Assembly: GCA_026394055.1 (NCBI GenBank)
Contig: JAPKYZ010000098.1
Location: 1 to 64,000, forward strand
Length of the DNA stretch: 64,000 nucleotides
Direction: 5' to 3'
Origin: Acidobacteriota bacterium
GTDB lineage: Bacteria > Acidobacteriota > Terriglobia > Bryobacterales > Bryobacteraceae
Of the stretch, positions 1-6,960 are shown piece after piece. The notes beneath the pieces are model-generated. The model was not told the origin of the DNA and did not search any database. It saw nothing but the letters and a program-made list of their open reading frames with translations. A program made the translations under genes and the position numbers. The stretch's first letter is position 1. Every line of letters starts with the position of its first letter.

Positions 1-156
1 GAAGTGGCCGGGGCAAAGGTGACGGGCACGATCGAACTGCAGGACCGGGGCGTGAAAACCCTGGTGTTCAAGTTCAAGCGCAAAAAGCAGTACAAGCGCA
101 CCATCGGCCATCGCCAGTATTTCACCGCGGTTAAGGTTGGCGACATCGTCGCGTAG
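1..156 (+). CDS. rplU: 50S ribosomal protein L21, C-terminal part
   Basis: The reading frame is open from the first base and ends at TAG 154-156. The 51 visible residues include the Lys/Arg-rich stretch [17 protein letters not shown] and the ending [11 protein letters not shown], typical of the C-terminal half of L21, which binds 23S rRNA in the large subunit. The 5' part lies outside the window. It is followed 42 bp later by rpmA and then by obg, the conserved bacterial order, which supports the call. Nothing about its promoter can be said from this window. Confidence 0.95.
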   Translation, partial: EVAGAKVTGTIELQDRGVKTLVFKFKRKKQYKRTIGHRQYFTAVKVGDIVA

Positions 157-198
157 TGGCCTCCTAGCAGCCGCTCAAGTTTTTTCGAAGAGGATTCC

Positions 199-459
199 AT
201 GGCAAGTAAAAAAGGCGCAGGCAGTACTCGAAATGGCCGTGAGTCGCACTCGCAGCGTTTGGGTGTGAAGCGGTTCTCGGGCGAAGTGGTAACGGGTGGT
301 TCAATTCTCGTCCGGCAGCGTGGCACGCCACTGCAGCCCGGCGAAAATGTGGGTATCGGCAAGGATGACACGTTGTTCGCCAAGATCCCGGGCGTGGTTG
401 CTTTCCGCGACCGTGGCCGCGCGGGGCGTTTCGTGTCCATCATTGCTCTGCAGAACTAG
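199..459 (+). CDS. rpmA: 50S ribosomal protein L27
   Basis: An 86-residue protein of normal L27 length starting [20 protein letters not shown], the family's N-terminal signature; L27 lies near the peptidyl transferase centre of the 50S subunit. The N-terminus begins directly with the mature-type sequence, so there is no sign of the cleaved N-terminal extension found in Firmicutes L27. A purine-rich GAAGAGG lies about 6 nt before the ATG. It sits between rplU and obg. A strong hairpin terminator follows at 525-555, so the rplU-rpmA transcript probably ends before obg. Confidence 0.97.
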   Translation: MASKKGAGSTRNGRESHSQRLGVKRFSGEVVTGGSILVRQRGTPLQPGENVGIGKDDTLFAKIPGVVAFRDRGRAGRFVSIIALQN

Positions 460-524
460 CGGCGCCGGTTGGCGCGCGGTTCGACACAAGTTTTGTCCGT
501 CAGAGTCACAGTTGACATTCGTTA

Positions 525-555
525 GGGCTGCCGCCAGGGCAGCCCTTTTTTCTTG
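525..555 (+). terminator. Rho-independent terminator after rpmA
   Basis: A perfect 8 bp GC-rich stem, GGGCTGCC (525-532) with GGCAGCCC (538-545), and a 5 nt loop are followed at once by a run of T residues (546-551) and TCTT. This is a textbook intrinsic terminator. It lies between rpmA and obg, genes that are often co-transcribed, so it should end or attenuate the ribosomal protein transcript. Confidence 0.9.
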
Positions 556-601
556 ATTCGTACCGCCGCGGGCGGTTTCCGGGTTGGTTGAAGGGTTCGC
601 G

Positions 602-1684
602 ATGTTTATTGATGAAGTAAAGATCATGGTGAAAGCGGGCGACGGCGGCAACGGCTGCATGGCGTTCCGCCGGGAGAAGTTTGTCCCGCGTGGTGGCCCG
701 TCGGGTGGCGATGGCGGCCGCGGGGGCGACATCACGCTGAAGGCCAGCCCGCACCACAACACCTTGCTCCATTTCCGGTTCAATCCGGAGCATAAAGCGG
801 AACGCGGCCGGCACGGTGAAGGTTCCAACCGCAAAGGTGCCGATGGCGCGGGCATCACGCTGCCGGTGCCAGTGGGCACCGTGGTCTACGATGAGGCCAC
901 CGGAGAGGTTCTGCACGACTTTGTCACCAAGGGCGAAACCTTCATCGTGGCCAAGGGCGGCCGCGGCGGCCGGGGGAACGCTCGCTTCACCACGCCCACC
1001 CACCAAGCGCCCACTGAGCATGAAGATGGCAAGCCGGGCGACATGTTCAACCTCCGGCTGGAGCTGAAGCTGCTGGCCGACGTCGGCCTGGTGGGCTTCC
1101 CGAACGCGGGCAAGTCCACACTGATCTCCCGCCTTTCAGCGGCCAAACCCAAGATCGCGGACTACCCGTTCACCACGCTCACCCCCAACCTGGGCGTGAT
1201 GTCGTTTGAAGACTTGACCGACTCCCGGACCCTGGTGATCGCTGACATCCCGGGCCTGATCGAAGGCGCCAGCGAAGGCCACGGCCTGGGCCACCAGTTC
1301 CTGCGCCACGTCGAACGCACGCGCGTCCTGGTGCACTTGGTAGACGTCTCCGGCGCCAGCGGCCGCAATCCGCTGGAGGACTACAAAGTCATCCTCGATG
1401 AGCTGGCGCGCTTCAGCTCTGAACTGGCCGCCAAGCCGCAGATCGTCTGCGCCAACAAAATGGACGCCGCGCAGGATCTGGACGTCGTGGCAGCTTTGGA
1501 AGAAGCGGCCCAAGGCCACCCCTTCCTCCGCATCTCCGCCGTTGCCGGCTCGGGCTTGAAGGACTTGAAGAAGATGATCTTTGAGATGGCCGCCGAAGCG
1601 GAAGAACCACTAGAGCCCCCGCCGCCACGTATCCAGCCGGTCGAAGTGGAAGCGCTGGCTGAGGACGACGAAGGCGCTGTCTAG
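602..1684 (+). CDS. obg: GTPase Obg/CgtA
   Basis: A 360-residue ribosome-assembly and stress GTPase. The N-terminal glycine-rich Obg fold is plain ([17 protein letters not shown], then many GG repeats up to about residue 158). The G domain follows with G1 [10 protein letters not shown]3 DIPGLIEGA and G4 NKMD. An acidic C-terminal tail ends the protein, in place of a clear OCT domain. ATG 602 is chosen over the TTG at 584 because it begins exactly at the conserved MFIDE start and has GAAGGG about 8 nt upstream. It is separated from rpmA by the terminator at 525-555, so it may have its own promoter within 550-600. Confidence 0.96.
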   Translation: MFIDEVKIMVKAGDGGNGCMAFRREKFVPRGGPSGGDGGRGGDITLKASPHHNTLLHFRFNPEHKAERGRHGEGSNRKGADGAGITLPVPVGTVVYDEATGEVLHDFVTKGETFIVAKGGRGGRGNARFTTPTHQAPTEHEDGKPGDMFNLRLELKLLADVGLVGFPNAGKSTLISRLSAAKPKIADYPFTTLTPNLGVMSFEDLTDSRTLVIADIPGLIEGASEGHGLGHQFLRHVERTRVLVHLVDVSGASGRNPLEDYKVILDELARFSSELAAKPQIVCANKMDAAQDLDVVAALEEAAQGHPFLRISAVAGSGLKDLKKMIFEMAAEAEEPLEPPPPRIQPVEVEALAEDDEGAV

Positions 1685-1800
1685 TGCAGTGCTTCAGAAA
1701 TCCTCGGCACCCAGCCGATGAAAAGCTGGACGCCGCGCTCATCCTCTAACTCGTCGCCAGCTGGAACACCTGATCAGCCATCCGCGCAACAATAGAGACG

Positions 1801-3195
1801 GTGCGCTTTCTTCATCTGATCGCCGGAGCCGGGTTGGCCTGGGTTGCCGTTCACACGGCCTCCTCCGCTACGCCGCCCGCTACGAAGAAGGCTCCCCCGA
1901 AGGCGAAGGCCGGCGCCAAGACGGCCAGCAAAGCGCCCGCGAAGAAAGCTGCGGCCGTCGTCAACGCCAAAGCTCGGGCCGCCGCGCGCGAGTATGTCGA
2001 GGAGCGCACGGACCCCGATGAGCCCGCGCAAATCGAAAACGCCGCTGCGCTGATCCCGTTTTTTGAGCGGCTCTTTCGTGCCGAACACAGCACCCCCAAC
2101 GCCCCCGCGGACCCGGTACATATCCTGCACTATGGCGACTCGCACACCGCCGCTGATGAGTGGACCGGACGCTTGCGGTATCTTTTCCAGGCCCGCTTTG
2201 GCGATGGCGGCGACGGCTTCGCATTGCCTGGCCGGCCGTTCCGCGGCTATCGCCGCCTGGGGCAGCGGAGCTCCATGACCAACGGCTGGCAGGTGCACGG
2301 CCTGCTGAGCCGTGACGGTGATTCGGTGTACGGCCTGGGTGGTGCCGCGGTGGAAGCGTCACGTCCAGGTGAGATCCTTTCGCTCGACCTGACGCCGGGC
2401 ACGGAGTTCCCGATGGTGGAAGTCTTCTTCCTGCGCCAACCGGGCGGCGGCTGGGTGCAGATCTTGGATGAGGGCCGGCCGGTGGAGGCGTTCTCCACGA
2501 GCGGCCCCCAGGGGCCGGGCTACTTCAGGTTTGAGGCGACCTCGCCGCACATCGAACTCGAAACGCTGGACAGCGGCCCGGTGCGCGTCTTTGGCTGGTC
2601 CGTGGACCGCCGGCATGGCGTCACGTATGAGACGCTGGGCATCAACGGTGCGCAGATCTCCGTGTTTGGCCGCTGGGAACAACAACTCTGGGCCAACCAG
2701 CTTTCGCGGCGAGACCCCGCGCTGGTGGTGCTGGCCTACGGCACCAACGAAGCCTCCAATCGCGAATGGACCGAAGAGAGCTATCGCGACGCCTTCCGCC
2801 AAGTGCTCGCGAATATTCGCGCCGCCGCGCCCGCCGCCAGCATCCTCGTGATCGGTCCTCCGGACCGGCTGGCGCGCGTCCGCAACCGCGGCTGGAGCAC
2901 GTTTCCGCGCATGGATGAGATCGTGGCCGCGTAGCGTGCGGCGGCGGCGGAGATGAAGTGCGCGTTCTGGGATTGGCGCGGCCGGATGGGTGGCGAAGGG
3001 GCGATGAAGCGCTGGGTGCTGGCCGGATTTGCGCAGGCGGACCACGTGCATTTCACCGGTTCCGGATACCAGTTGCTCGGCGAGGTGGTCCATCGCGATA
3101 TCCTGACCGAGTACGCTCGTTTCGCCAAGATTCGCGAACGAATGTTCGAACCGACTCAAAATGGACAAACAGGCGACCATCCAGCGGCTCATTGA
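1801..3195 (+). pseudogene. SGNH/GDSL hydrolase interrupted by an in-frame amber codon
   Basis: One continuous reading frame encodes an SGNH-type esterase/acyltransferase split by TAG at 2932-2934. The first part (GTG 1801, 377 aa) has a signal-like N-terminus, an Ala/Lys/Pro-rich segment (about 25-60), the nucleophile block ILHYGDSHTAAD (Ser114) and block III YGTNEAS. The continuation, in the same frame from 2935 to 3195, carries the missing catalytic block ADHVHFTGSGY (Asp and His at 3040-3051). The paralogue at 33475-34764 has all blocks uninterrupted (GDSP, GTNES, DFIHP). A CAG-to-TAG change explains the break. Downstream, acyl carrier protein and KAS III-like genes overlap or abut it. 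It could be a real nonsense mutation, a sequencing error or a readthrough site; without readthrough the product lacks its Asp-His pair. Confidence 0.8.
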
Positions 3196-3394
3196 AGCCG
3201 TCTCGAAAAAGAAAGTAACCGTGGCTCCGGACGAAAGCCTTTTCGATTCCGGGCTGCTTGATTCCTTCGCGCTCCCCGACCTGGTCGCGGCGCTGGAGCA
3301 GGAATACTCGATTCGCATTCCGGACTCCGACCTGAACCCGCGGAAGTTCGACACCATCGAACGCATCGAAGCCTACCTGGACTCTCTTAGCTGA
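3161..3394 (+). CDS. Stand-alone acyl carrier protein
   Basis: A 77-residue acidic protein of the acyl/peptidyl carrier family. The motif LFDSGLLDSFALPDLVAALE contains the Asp-Ser pair (Ser35) expected to receive 4'-phosphopantetheine, followed by the helix II and III signatures. The sequence around the Ser resembles secondary-metabolism and D-alanyl-type carriers (GLLDSF) rather than the DSLD motif of housekeeping AcpP, so it is probably a dedicated carrier. It overlaps the end of the SGNH frame by 35 bp and its TGA overlaps the next ATG (TGATG), implying translational coupling to the KAS III-like gene. The acyl group carried is unknown. Confidence 0.88.
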   Translation: MDKQATIQRLIEAVSKKKVTVAPDESLFDSGLLDSFALPDLVAALEQEYSIRIPDSDLNPRKFDTIERIEAYLDSLS

Positions 3395-4326
3395 TGGCCT
3401 TCTTGCGCGAATTCGGCATGTGGCTCCCCTCCCGCGTGGTCACCAACGCGGAGATCGGCGAGAAGGTGGGTACCGACAACGATTGGATCCGCAACGTATC
3501 GGGCATCGAGGAACGGCGCTTCGCCGCCCCTGATGAGACCGTGGCCGTGATGGCGACGCGGGCGGCAGAAGATTGCCTCTCCCGCAGCGACGTCTCGCCG
3601 GCCGACATCGGCATGGTGATCGTCGCCAGTGGCTCCTCTGAACGCCGCTTCCCAGGCCCGGCCACCACTGCGGCCCAGGCGTTGGGCTGCAAGAACGCCG
3701 TCGCGCTCGATCTGCCGCTCGCCAGTGCTGGAGCGCTGTTTGGGCTCTCCATCGCCAGCCGGTTGGCGGAGAAGTTCGGCCACATCCTGGTTATCGGGGC
3801 CGAGAAGATGTCGAGCGTGGTCCTGACGGAGCCCATGGAGCGCGGTGTCGCGGTCCTGTTCGGCGATGGCGCAGGCGCCTGCCTCGTCTCCGCCGACAAA
3901 GGCCTAGCACGCATTGTCGATTCCTGGCTGGGAAGTGACGGCAGCTACGCCGAAGATCTGCGTCTCGAGTTTGACCGTCCGCTGGCCATGAACGGCCGCA
4001 GCGTCATCCTGCAAGCATCGCGCAAGATTCCCTCCGCCATCCAGTACGTGCTCGATCAAGCCGGGGTGCTGGCGCAGACCGTGCAGGTCTACCTGATGCA
4101 CCAGGCCAACCAGAATCTGATCGATCGCGTAGCCCAGGCCATCGGCGTCAGCAGCGAACGGTTCTACTCGAACATCCGCCGCTACGGCAACACCTCGTCC
4201 GCTTCCATGCTGATCGCGGCGACCGAATGGTCCCGCGAAGTGGGCTTTGCCACGGGTGAGCCGGTGGTTTTTGCCGCTTTTGGCGCGGGCTTTAATTGGG
4301 GCGCGCTGCTGGTGGAAGGCGAATAG
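3394..4326 (+). CDS. KAS III-like acyl transferase/condensing enzyme with Ser nucleophile
   Basis: A 310-residue thiolase-fold protein aligned end to end with FabH: N-terminal domain with GIEERRF (about 37-43), the nucleophile-loop region 103-114, MHQANQN (His236) and YGNTSSAS (Asn266), and a C-terminal GAGFNWGALL. The catalytic Cys of FabH (in the context A-C-A-G) is replaced here by Ser111 in LDLPLASAGALF (codon AGT 3724-3726), while His and Asn are kept. Known KAS III relatives with Ser at this site, such as DpsC of daunorubicin synthesis, act as acyltransferases or starter-unit enzymes. Coupling to its own ACP and an SGNH hydrolase suggests acyl transfer from the ACP. It is not the housekeeping FabH. 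The substrate is not predictable from sequence. Confidence 0.88.
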   Translation: MAFLREFGMWLPSRVVTNAEIGEKVGTDNDWIRNVSGIEERRFAAPDETVAVMATRAAEDCLSRSDVSPADIGMVIVASGSSERRFPGPATTAAQALGCKNAVALDLPLASAGALFGLSIASRLAEKFGHILVIGAEKMSSVVLTEPMERGVAVLFGDGAGACLVSADKGLARIVDSWLGSDGSYAEDLRLEFDRPLAMNGRSVILQASRKIPSAIQYVLDQAGVLAQTVQVYLMHQANQNLIDRVAQAIGVSSERFYSNIRRYGNTSSASMLIAATEWSREVGFATGEPVVFAAFGAGFNWGALLVEGE

Positions 4327-4332
4327 CCCCGC

Positions 4333-4719
4333 TTAGCCGCCTAGCCGAACCGCGCCGGGCTCGCTCGCGAGCGCGCGGTCAAAGGTCCCCAACGGCGAAT
4401 GTCCGGCGGCCTGGGCCAGATGGAGCATCAGGCAATCGGAAAAGCCCAATGAAGGACGGCGGCGCAGCGTTTCGGCGGCCGCGGCCACGGCTTCTGGAAA
4501 TTGCAACACCAGCGATTCGTGTTCCAGCAACATCTCGGCCGCTCTCGCGATCTGCGCCGATGGCTGGCCATAGACACTGCTGAGCACCCACATCGCTTCC
4601 GCCAGTGCCAGCACCGATACCCAAGCTCCCGGCGTAACAAAAACGTGGGCCGCCGCGCACTGGGCGGGATCGTCGGCGGTGAGAATCCTTACCAGGACAT
4701 TGGTGTCAATCGCGCGCAT
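4333..4719 (-). CDS. vapC: PIN-domain ribonuclease toxin (VapC family)
   Basis: A 128-residue PIN domain starting MRAIDTNVLVR. The four acidic residues expected to bind Mg2+ are present: Asp5 (DTN), Glu41 (LAEAMWVL), Asp95 (FSDCLM) and Asp114 (TFDRAL). VapC toxins cleave RNA, commonly tRNA or rRNA. It overlaps by 14 bp the AbrB-type antitoxin gene upstream on the same strand, the normal VapBC arrangement. It is convergent with the KAS III-like gene, only 6 bp apart, so the two transcripts may overlap at their ends. Confidence 0.9.
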   Translation of the reverse strand: MRAIDTNVLVRILTADDPAQCAAAHVFVTPGAWVSVLALAEAMWVLSSVYGQPSAQIARAAEMLLEHESLVLQFPEAVAAAAETLRRRPSLGFSDCLMLHLAQAAGHSPLGTFDRALASEPGAVRLGG

Positions 4720-4966
4720 GCCGCCGCCGGATCTCCTCAGCTATCCCTTCCTTCAGCTCCTCCAGCGAGTGCGGCAGCGGAGGCTGCCCGCCAAACAGAG
4801 CTTGGTGAATATCCTGCGAGCTAAACCGCCCCGCCCGCCGGACAACAATCTCGCCGTCGCGCTCCTCCCACTCAATCACCGACCCCGGCCCAATCCCCAA
4901 CCTCTGCCGGATGGCGGCGGGCACCGAGATTTGGCCCTGCGCGGTAAGTTTCGATTGGACGATCAT
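4706..4966 (-). CDS. vapB: AbrB/SpoVT-fold antitoxin (VapB family)
   Basis: An 86-residue protein with a swapped-hairpin AbrB DNA-binding domain in its first 45 residues (SKLTAQGQISVPAAIRQRLG) and a C-terminal tail (SSQDIHQALF and beyond) that would wrap the toxin. It should neutralise the VapC encoded downstream and repress its own promoter. ATG 4966 lies 8 bp from the inverted repeat ATTACC-AG-GGTAAT at 4975-4988, a likely operator. Confidence 0.9.
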   Translation of the reverse strand: MIVQSKLTAQGQISVPAAIRQRLGIGPGSVIEWEERDGEIVVRRAGRFSSQDIHQALFGGQPPLPHSLEELKEGIAEEIRRRHARD

Positions 4967-4974
4967 GCCTTCAG

Positions 4975-4988
4975 ATTACCAGGGTAAT
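4975..4988. promoter_or_regulatory. Inverted repeat upstream of vapB, likely autoregulatory operator
   Basis: ATTACC (4975-4980) and GGTAAT (4983-4988) form a perfect 6 bp inverted repeat with a 2 bp spacer, 8 bp upstream of the vapB start on the minus strand. AbrB-type antitoxins bind short AT-containing palindromes at their own promoters. The assignment rests on position and symmetry only. Confidence 0.5.
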
Positions 4989-5337
4989 GGGCGCTGGGGC
5001 GCCGATGAAGTAGTAGTTCCTGACCGGTGCGCGGTCCCGAGCACGTTTTTTTCCGGGATTTCGGGACGGAGTGAGACAAAGTGAGACATTTCAGGTATCC
5101 TCTGGGGCAACTGTCGAGAGCGGCACTGGCCGATGGACGACTCTTGAGCGACCGCCGGGCCACGGAAGAAGTTTCTAACGGCGACGCTCCGGCAGGGCGG
5201 ATTGCTGCGCCTACAGTGTTGAAAACAAGAGAAAACCTCGAAGACGCCAAAGCGTGACGCAGTGGCGGCAAGTGGTCTACGCTAGCGGCTGCCAGCAGGT
5301 GGTGAGAAGGCCGCAAATGCTCACGAATCAATGAATT
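4989..5337. other. Gene-free stretch between vapBC and the palindromic element
   Basis: No convincing coding frame is visible here; the frames that exist lack recognisable motifs and ribosome binding sites. It contains a short direct repeat GTGAGACA (5071-5078 and 5081-5088). No tRNA fold or terminator was recognised. It presumably contains the vapBC promoter at its left end and may be decayed mobile or accessory DNA. Confidence 0.5.
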
Positions 5338-5552
5338 GCCTCACGCTGAGCCGCGACAGGATGGAGCGGAGTCTACCCTTTGCCTTTTATCTCGCCGTGC
5401 ACCGCAAGCTCTTGGTCCGCGGCTGAGCACAGGCGGGCTAGGGGCACGATAGCCGGGACGTGTCGGGCGAAGGCGGGGCTGAAAGGTGGGGTTCAGAGAA
5501 ACTGCGTAAGGGGTAGACTCCGCTCCATTTCTGTCGCGGCTCGGCGTGAGGC
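5338..5552. repeat. 215 bp element bounded by about 41 bp terminal inverted repeats (MITE-like)
   Basis: The left arm, starting GCCTCACGCTGAGCCGCGAC (5338-5378), is repeated inverted as the right arm ending GTCGCGGCTCGGCGTGAGGC (5511-5552). By eye the arms differ only at two or three bases and one single-base indel. The interior of about 130 bp has no convincing gene. The size, long terminal inverted repeats and lack of coding capacity resemble a miniature inverted-repeat element or a large intergenic palindrome. No flanking target duplication could be made out. The 87 bp to the RidA stop show nothing further. Confidence 0.7.
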
Positions 5553-5639
5553 GATGGCTTGTTCTGGGGCCGTTGTGGTGATGATGTAGAGCGGTGTGGC
5601 CCCGGCCAGGGTGGACCTCGGGCCCTGCCCCACTTGGGT

Positions 5640-6032
5640 CTATTGGGCCGGGCAGGCGGCGATGGCGTCGATTTCGACCAATACATCCTTGGGCAGACGA
5701 GCTACTTCCACGGTCGCGCGGGCGGGCCAGTTCGAGGTGAAGTATTGGCCGTAGATCATATTTACGTCGTTGAACGTGCCCATGTCTTTTAGGTAGATGG
5801 TGGTTTTGAGGACTTGGTCGAGCGAGGAGCCGGCGGCTTCGAGGACGGCTTTCAGGTTGTCGAGCACGCGGCGGGTTTGCTGCTCGATGGTGAGGCCGGC
5901 GGGGATGATGTTGCTTTTGGGGTCGATCGGGATCTGGCCGCTGACGAACACTAAGCCGTTGTGGACCACGGCTTGCGAGTAGGGGCCGATGGCTTGCGGG
6001 GCGTTGGGGGTGGCGATGATGGTTTTGGGCAT
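5640..6032 (-). CDS. ridA: RidA/YjgF family enamine/imine deaminase
   Basis: A 130-residue protein of normal RidA length. It has the family signature in IGPYSQAVVHNGLVFVSGQI, Arg105 in PARATVEV (the conserved Arg that binds the substrate carboxylate) and Glu120 near the C-terminus. Proteins with this Arg hydrolyse reactive 2-aminoacrylate-type enamines made by PLP enzymes. Its stop lies just outside the 215 bp repeat. It starts 4 bp after the pyrD stop on the same strand, so pyrD and ridA are probably co-transcribed with the PLP-dependent decarboxylase upstream. Confidence 0.93.
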   Translation of the reverse strand: MPKTIIATPNAPQAIGPYSQAVVHNGLVFVSGQIPIDPKSNIIPAGLTIEQQTRRVLDNLKAVLEAAGSSLDQVLKTTIYLKDMGTFNDVNMIYGQYFTSNWPARATVEVARLPKDVLVEIDAIAACPAQ

Positions 6033-6036
6033 GGGG

Positions 6037-6960
6037 TTAGCGCGTTGGAAATTTCAGTGTACCTGTGGTGGCGCTGACGGTGGTCTTTTGGGCGGCTAAC
6101 CAACGGTCTAACTCCTGGGCGATCCGCTGGGGGGCGCCGGGGTCCCAGAAGCTGGCGGTGCCGACTTCGACGGCGGTGGCGCCGGCCACCAGAAACTCGG
6201 CGGCGTCGGTGCCGCTGGCGATGCCGCCTAGGCCGACTACCGGGATCTTGACGGACCGGAAGGCCTCCCAGACCATTCGCAGGGCGATCGGCTTGATGGC
6301 GGGGCCGGAGAGGCCTCCGGTGCCCGCCCCTAGGCGCGGCTGCCGGGTGTCGAGGTCGATGGCGAGGGCCACAAAGGTGTTTACTAGCGACAGCGCATCC
6401 GCCCCCGCCTCTTCCGCCGCTCGGGCGATCACGGGGATGGACGTGACGTTGGGCGAGAGCTTAATCAGAATGGGCCGCTTGGCGATCGCCTTGACCGCGG
6501 TCACCAGGCCCGCCAGCTCCACGGGGTCGGCGGAAAAGACCATGCCGCCGTGTTTGGTGTTGGGGCAGCTGGCGTTGATTTCGTAGGCGGCCAAGCCATC
6601 GGCGTCATTCAAGACGCGGACCACTTCGAGATAGTCATCAAGCGCGTAGCCGAAGACGTTGGCGATCACCGGTGTTTGCCACTGCTTCAGGTGCGGCAGC
6701 TTGTCCGCCACAAAGGCGCGAACGCCCACGTTCTGCAGGCCGACCGAGTTCATCATGCCGGCTTCGGTCTCCCAGAGGCGCGGCGCGGGGTTGCCTTTGA
6801 TGGGCTCGCGTGACAGGCCTTTGGTGACGAGGGCGCCCAGCGCGTTCAGGTCGGCGACGGATTCAAACTCGACGCCGTAGCCATAGGTGCCGGAGGCGGC
6901 CATCACCGGATTCTTCATCGCGATGCCGCACAGGCTGATTTCCAGGCGCGGGGAGGTCAT
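6037..6960 (-). CDS. pyrD: Dihydroorotate dehydrogenase, class 1B type
   Basis: A 307-residue FMN enzyme of pyrimidine synthesis. Visible features are the N-terminal MKNPVMAASGTYGYG, the catalytic loop INASCPNTKHGGM with Cys132 (Cys is the base in class 1 enzymes; Ser in class 2), LIKLSPN, and the FMN phosphate-binding end VVGLGGIASGTDAAEFLVAG. The NxSCPNxKHGG form of the loop points to class 1B, which normally works with the PyrK subunit and NAD+; no pyrK is in this window. ATG 6960 is chosen because its ATGA overlaps the stop of the upstream decarboxylase. Confidence 0.93.
   Translation of the reverse strand: MTSPRLEISLCGIAMKNPVMAASGTYGYGVEFESVADLNALGALVTKGLSREPIKGNPAPRLWETEAGMMNSVGLQNVGVRAFVADKLPHLKQWQTPVIANVFGYALDDYLEVVRVLNDADGLAAYEINASCPNTKHGGMVFSADPVELAGLVTAVKAIAKRPILIKLSPNVTSIPVIARAAEEAGADALSLVNTFVALAIDLDTRQPRLGAGTGGLSGPAIKPIALRMVWEAFRSVKIPVVGLGGIASGTDAAEFLVAGATAVEVGTASFWDPGAPQRIAQELDRWLAAQKTTVSATTGTLKFPTR

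Noticed and set aside
602..1684. Obg start at TTG 584
   Set aside because: It would add six residues before the conserved MFIDE start and removes the ribosome binding site from its proper place.
1801..2934. Treating the 377-residue SGNH product as a complete gene
   Set aside because: It lacks the DxxH block, which continues in the same frame past the TAG and is homologous to the paralogue's C-terminus.
4963..5331. A 122-codon minus-strand frame upstream of vapB
   Set aside because: It overlaps the vapB operator region, has no family signature and no ribosome binding site.
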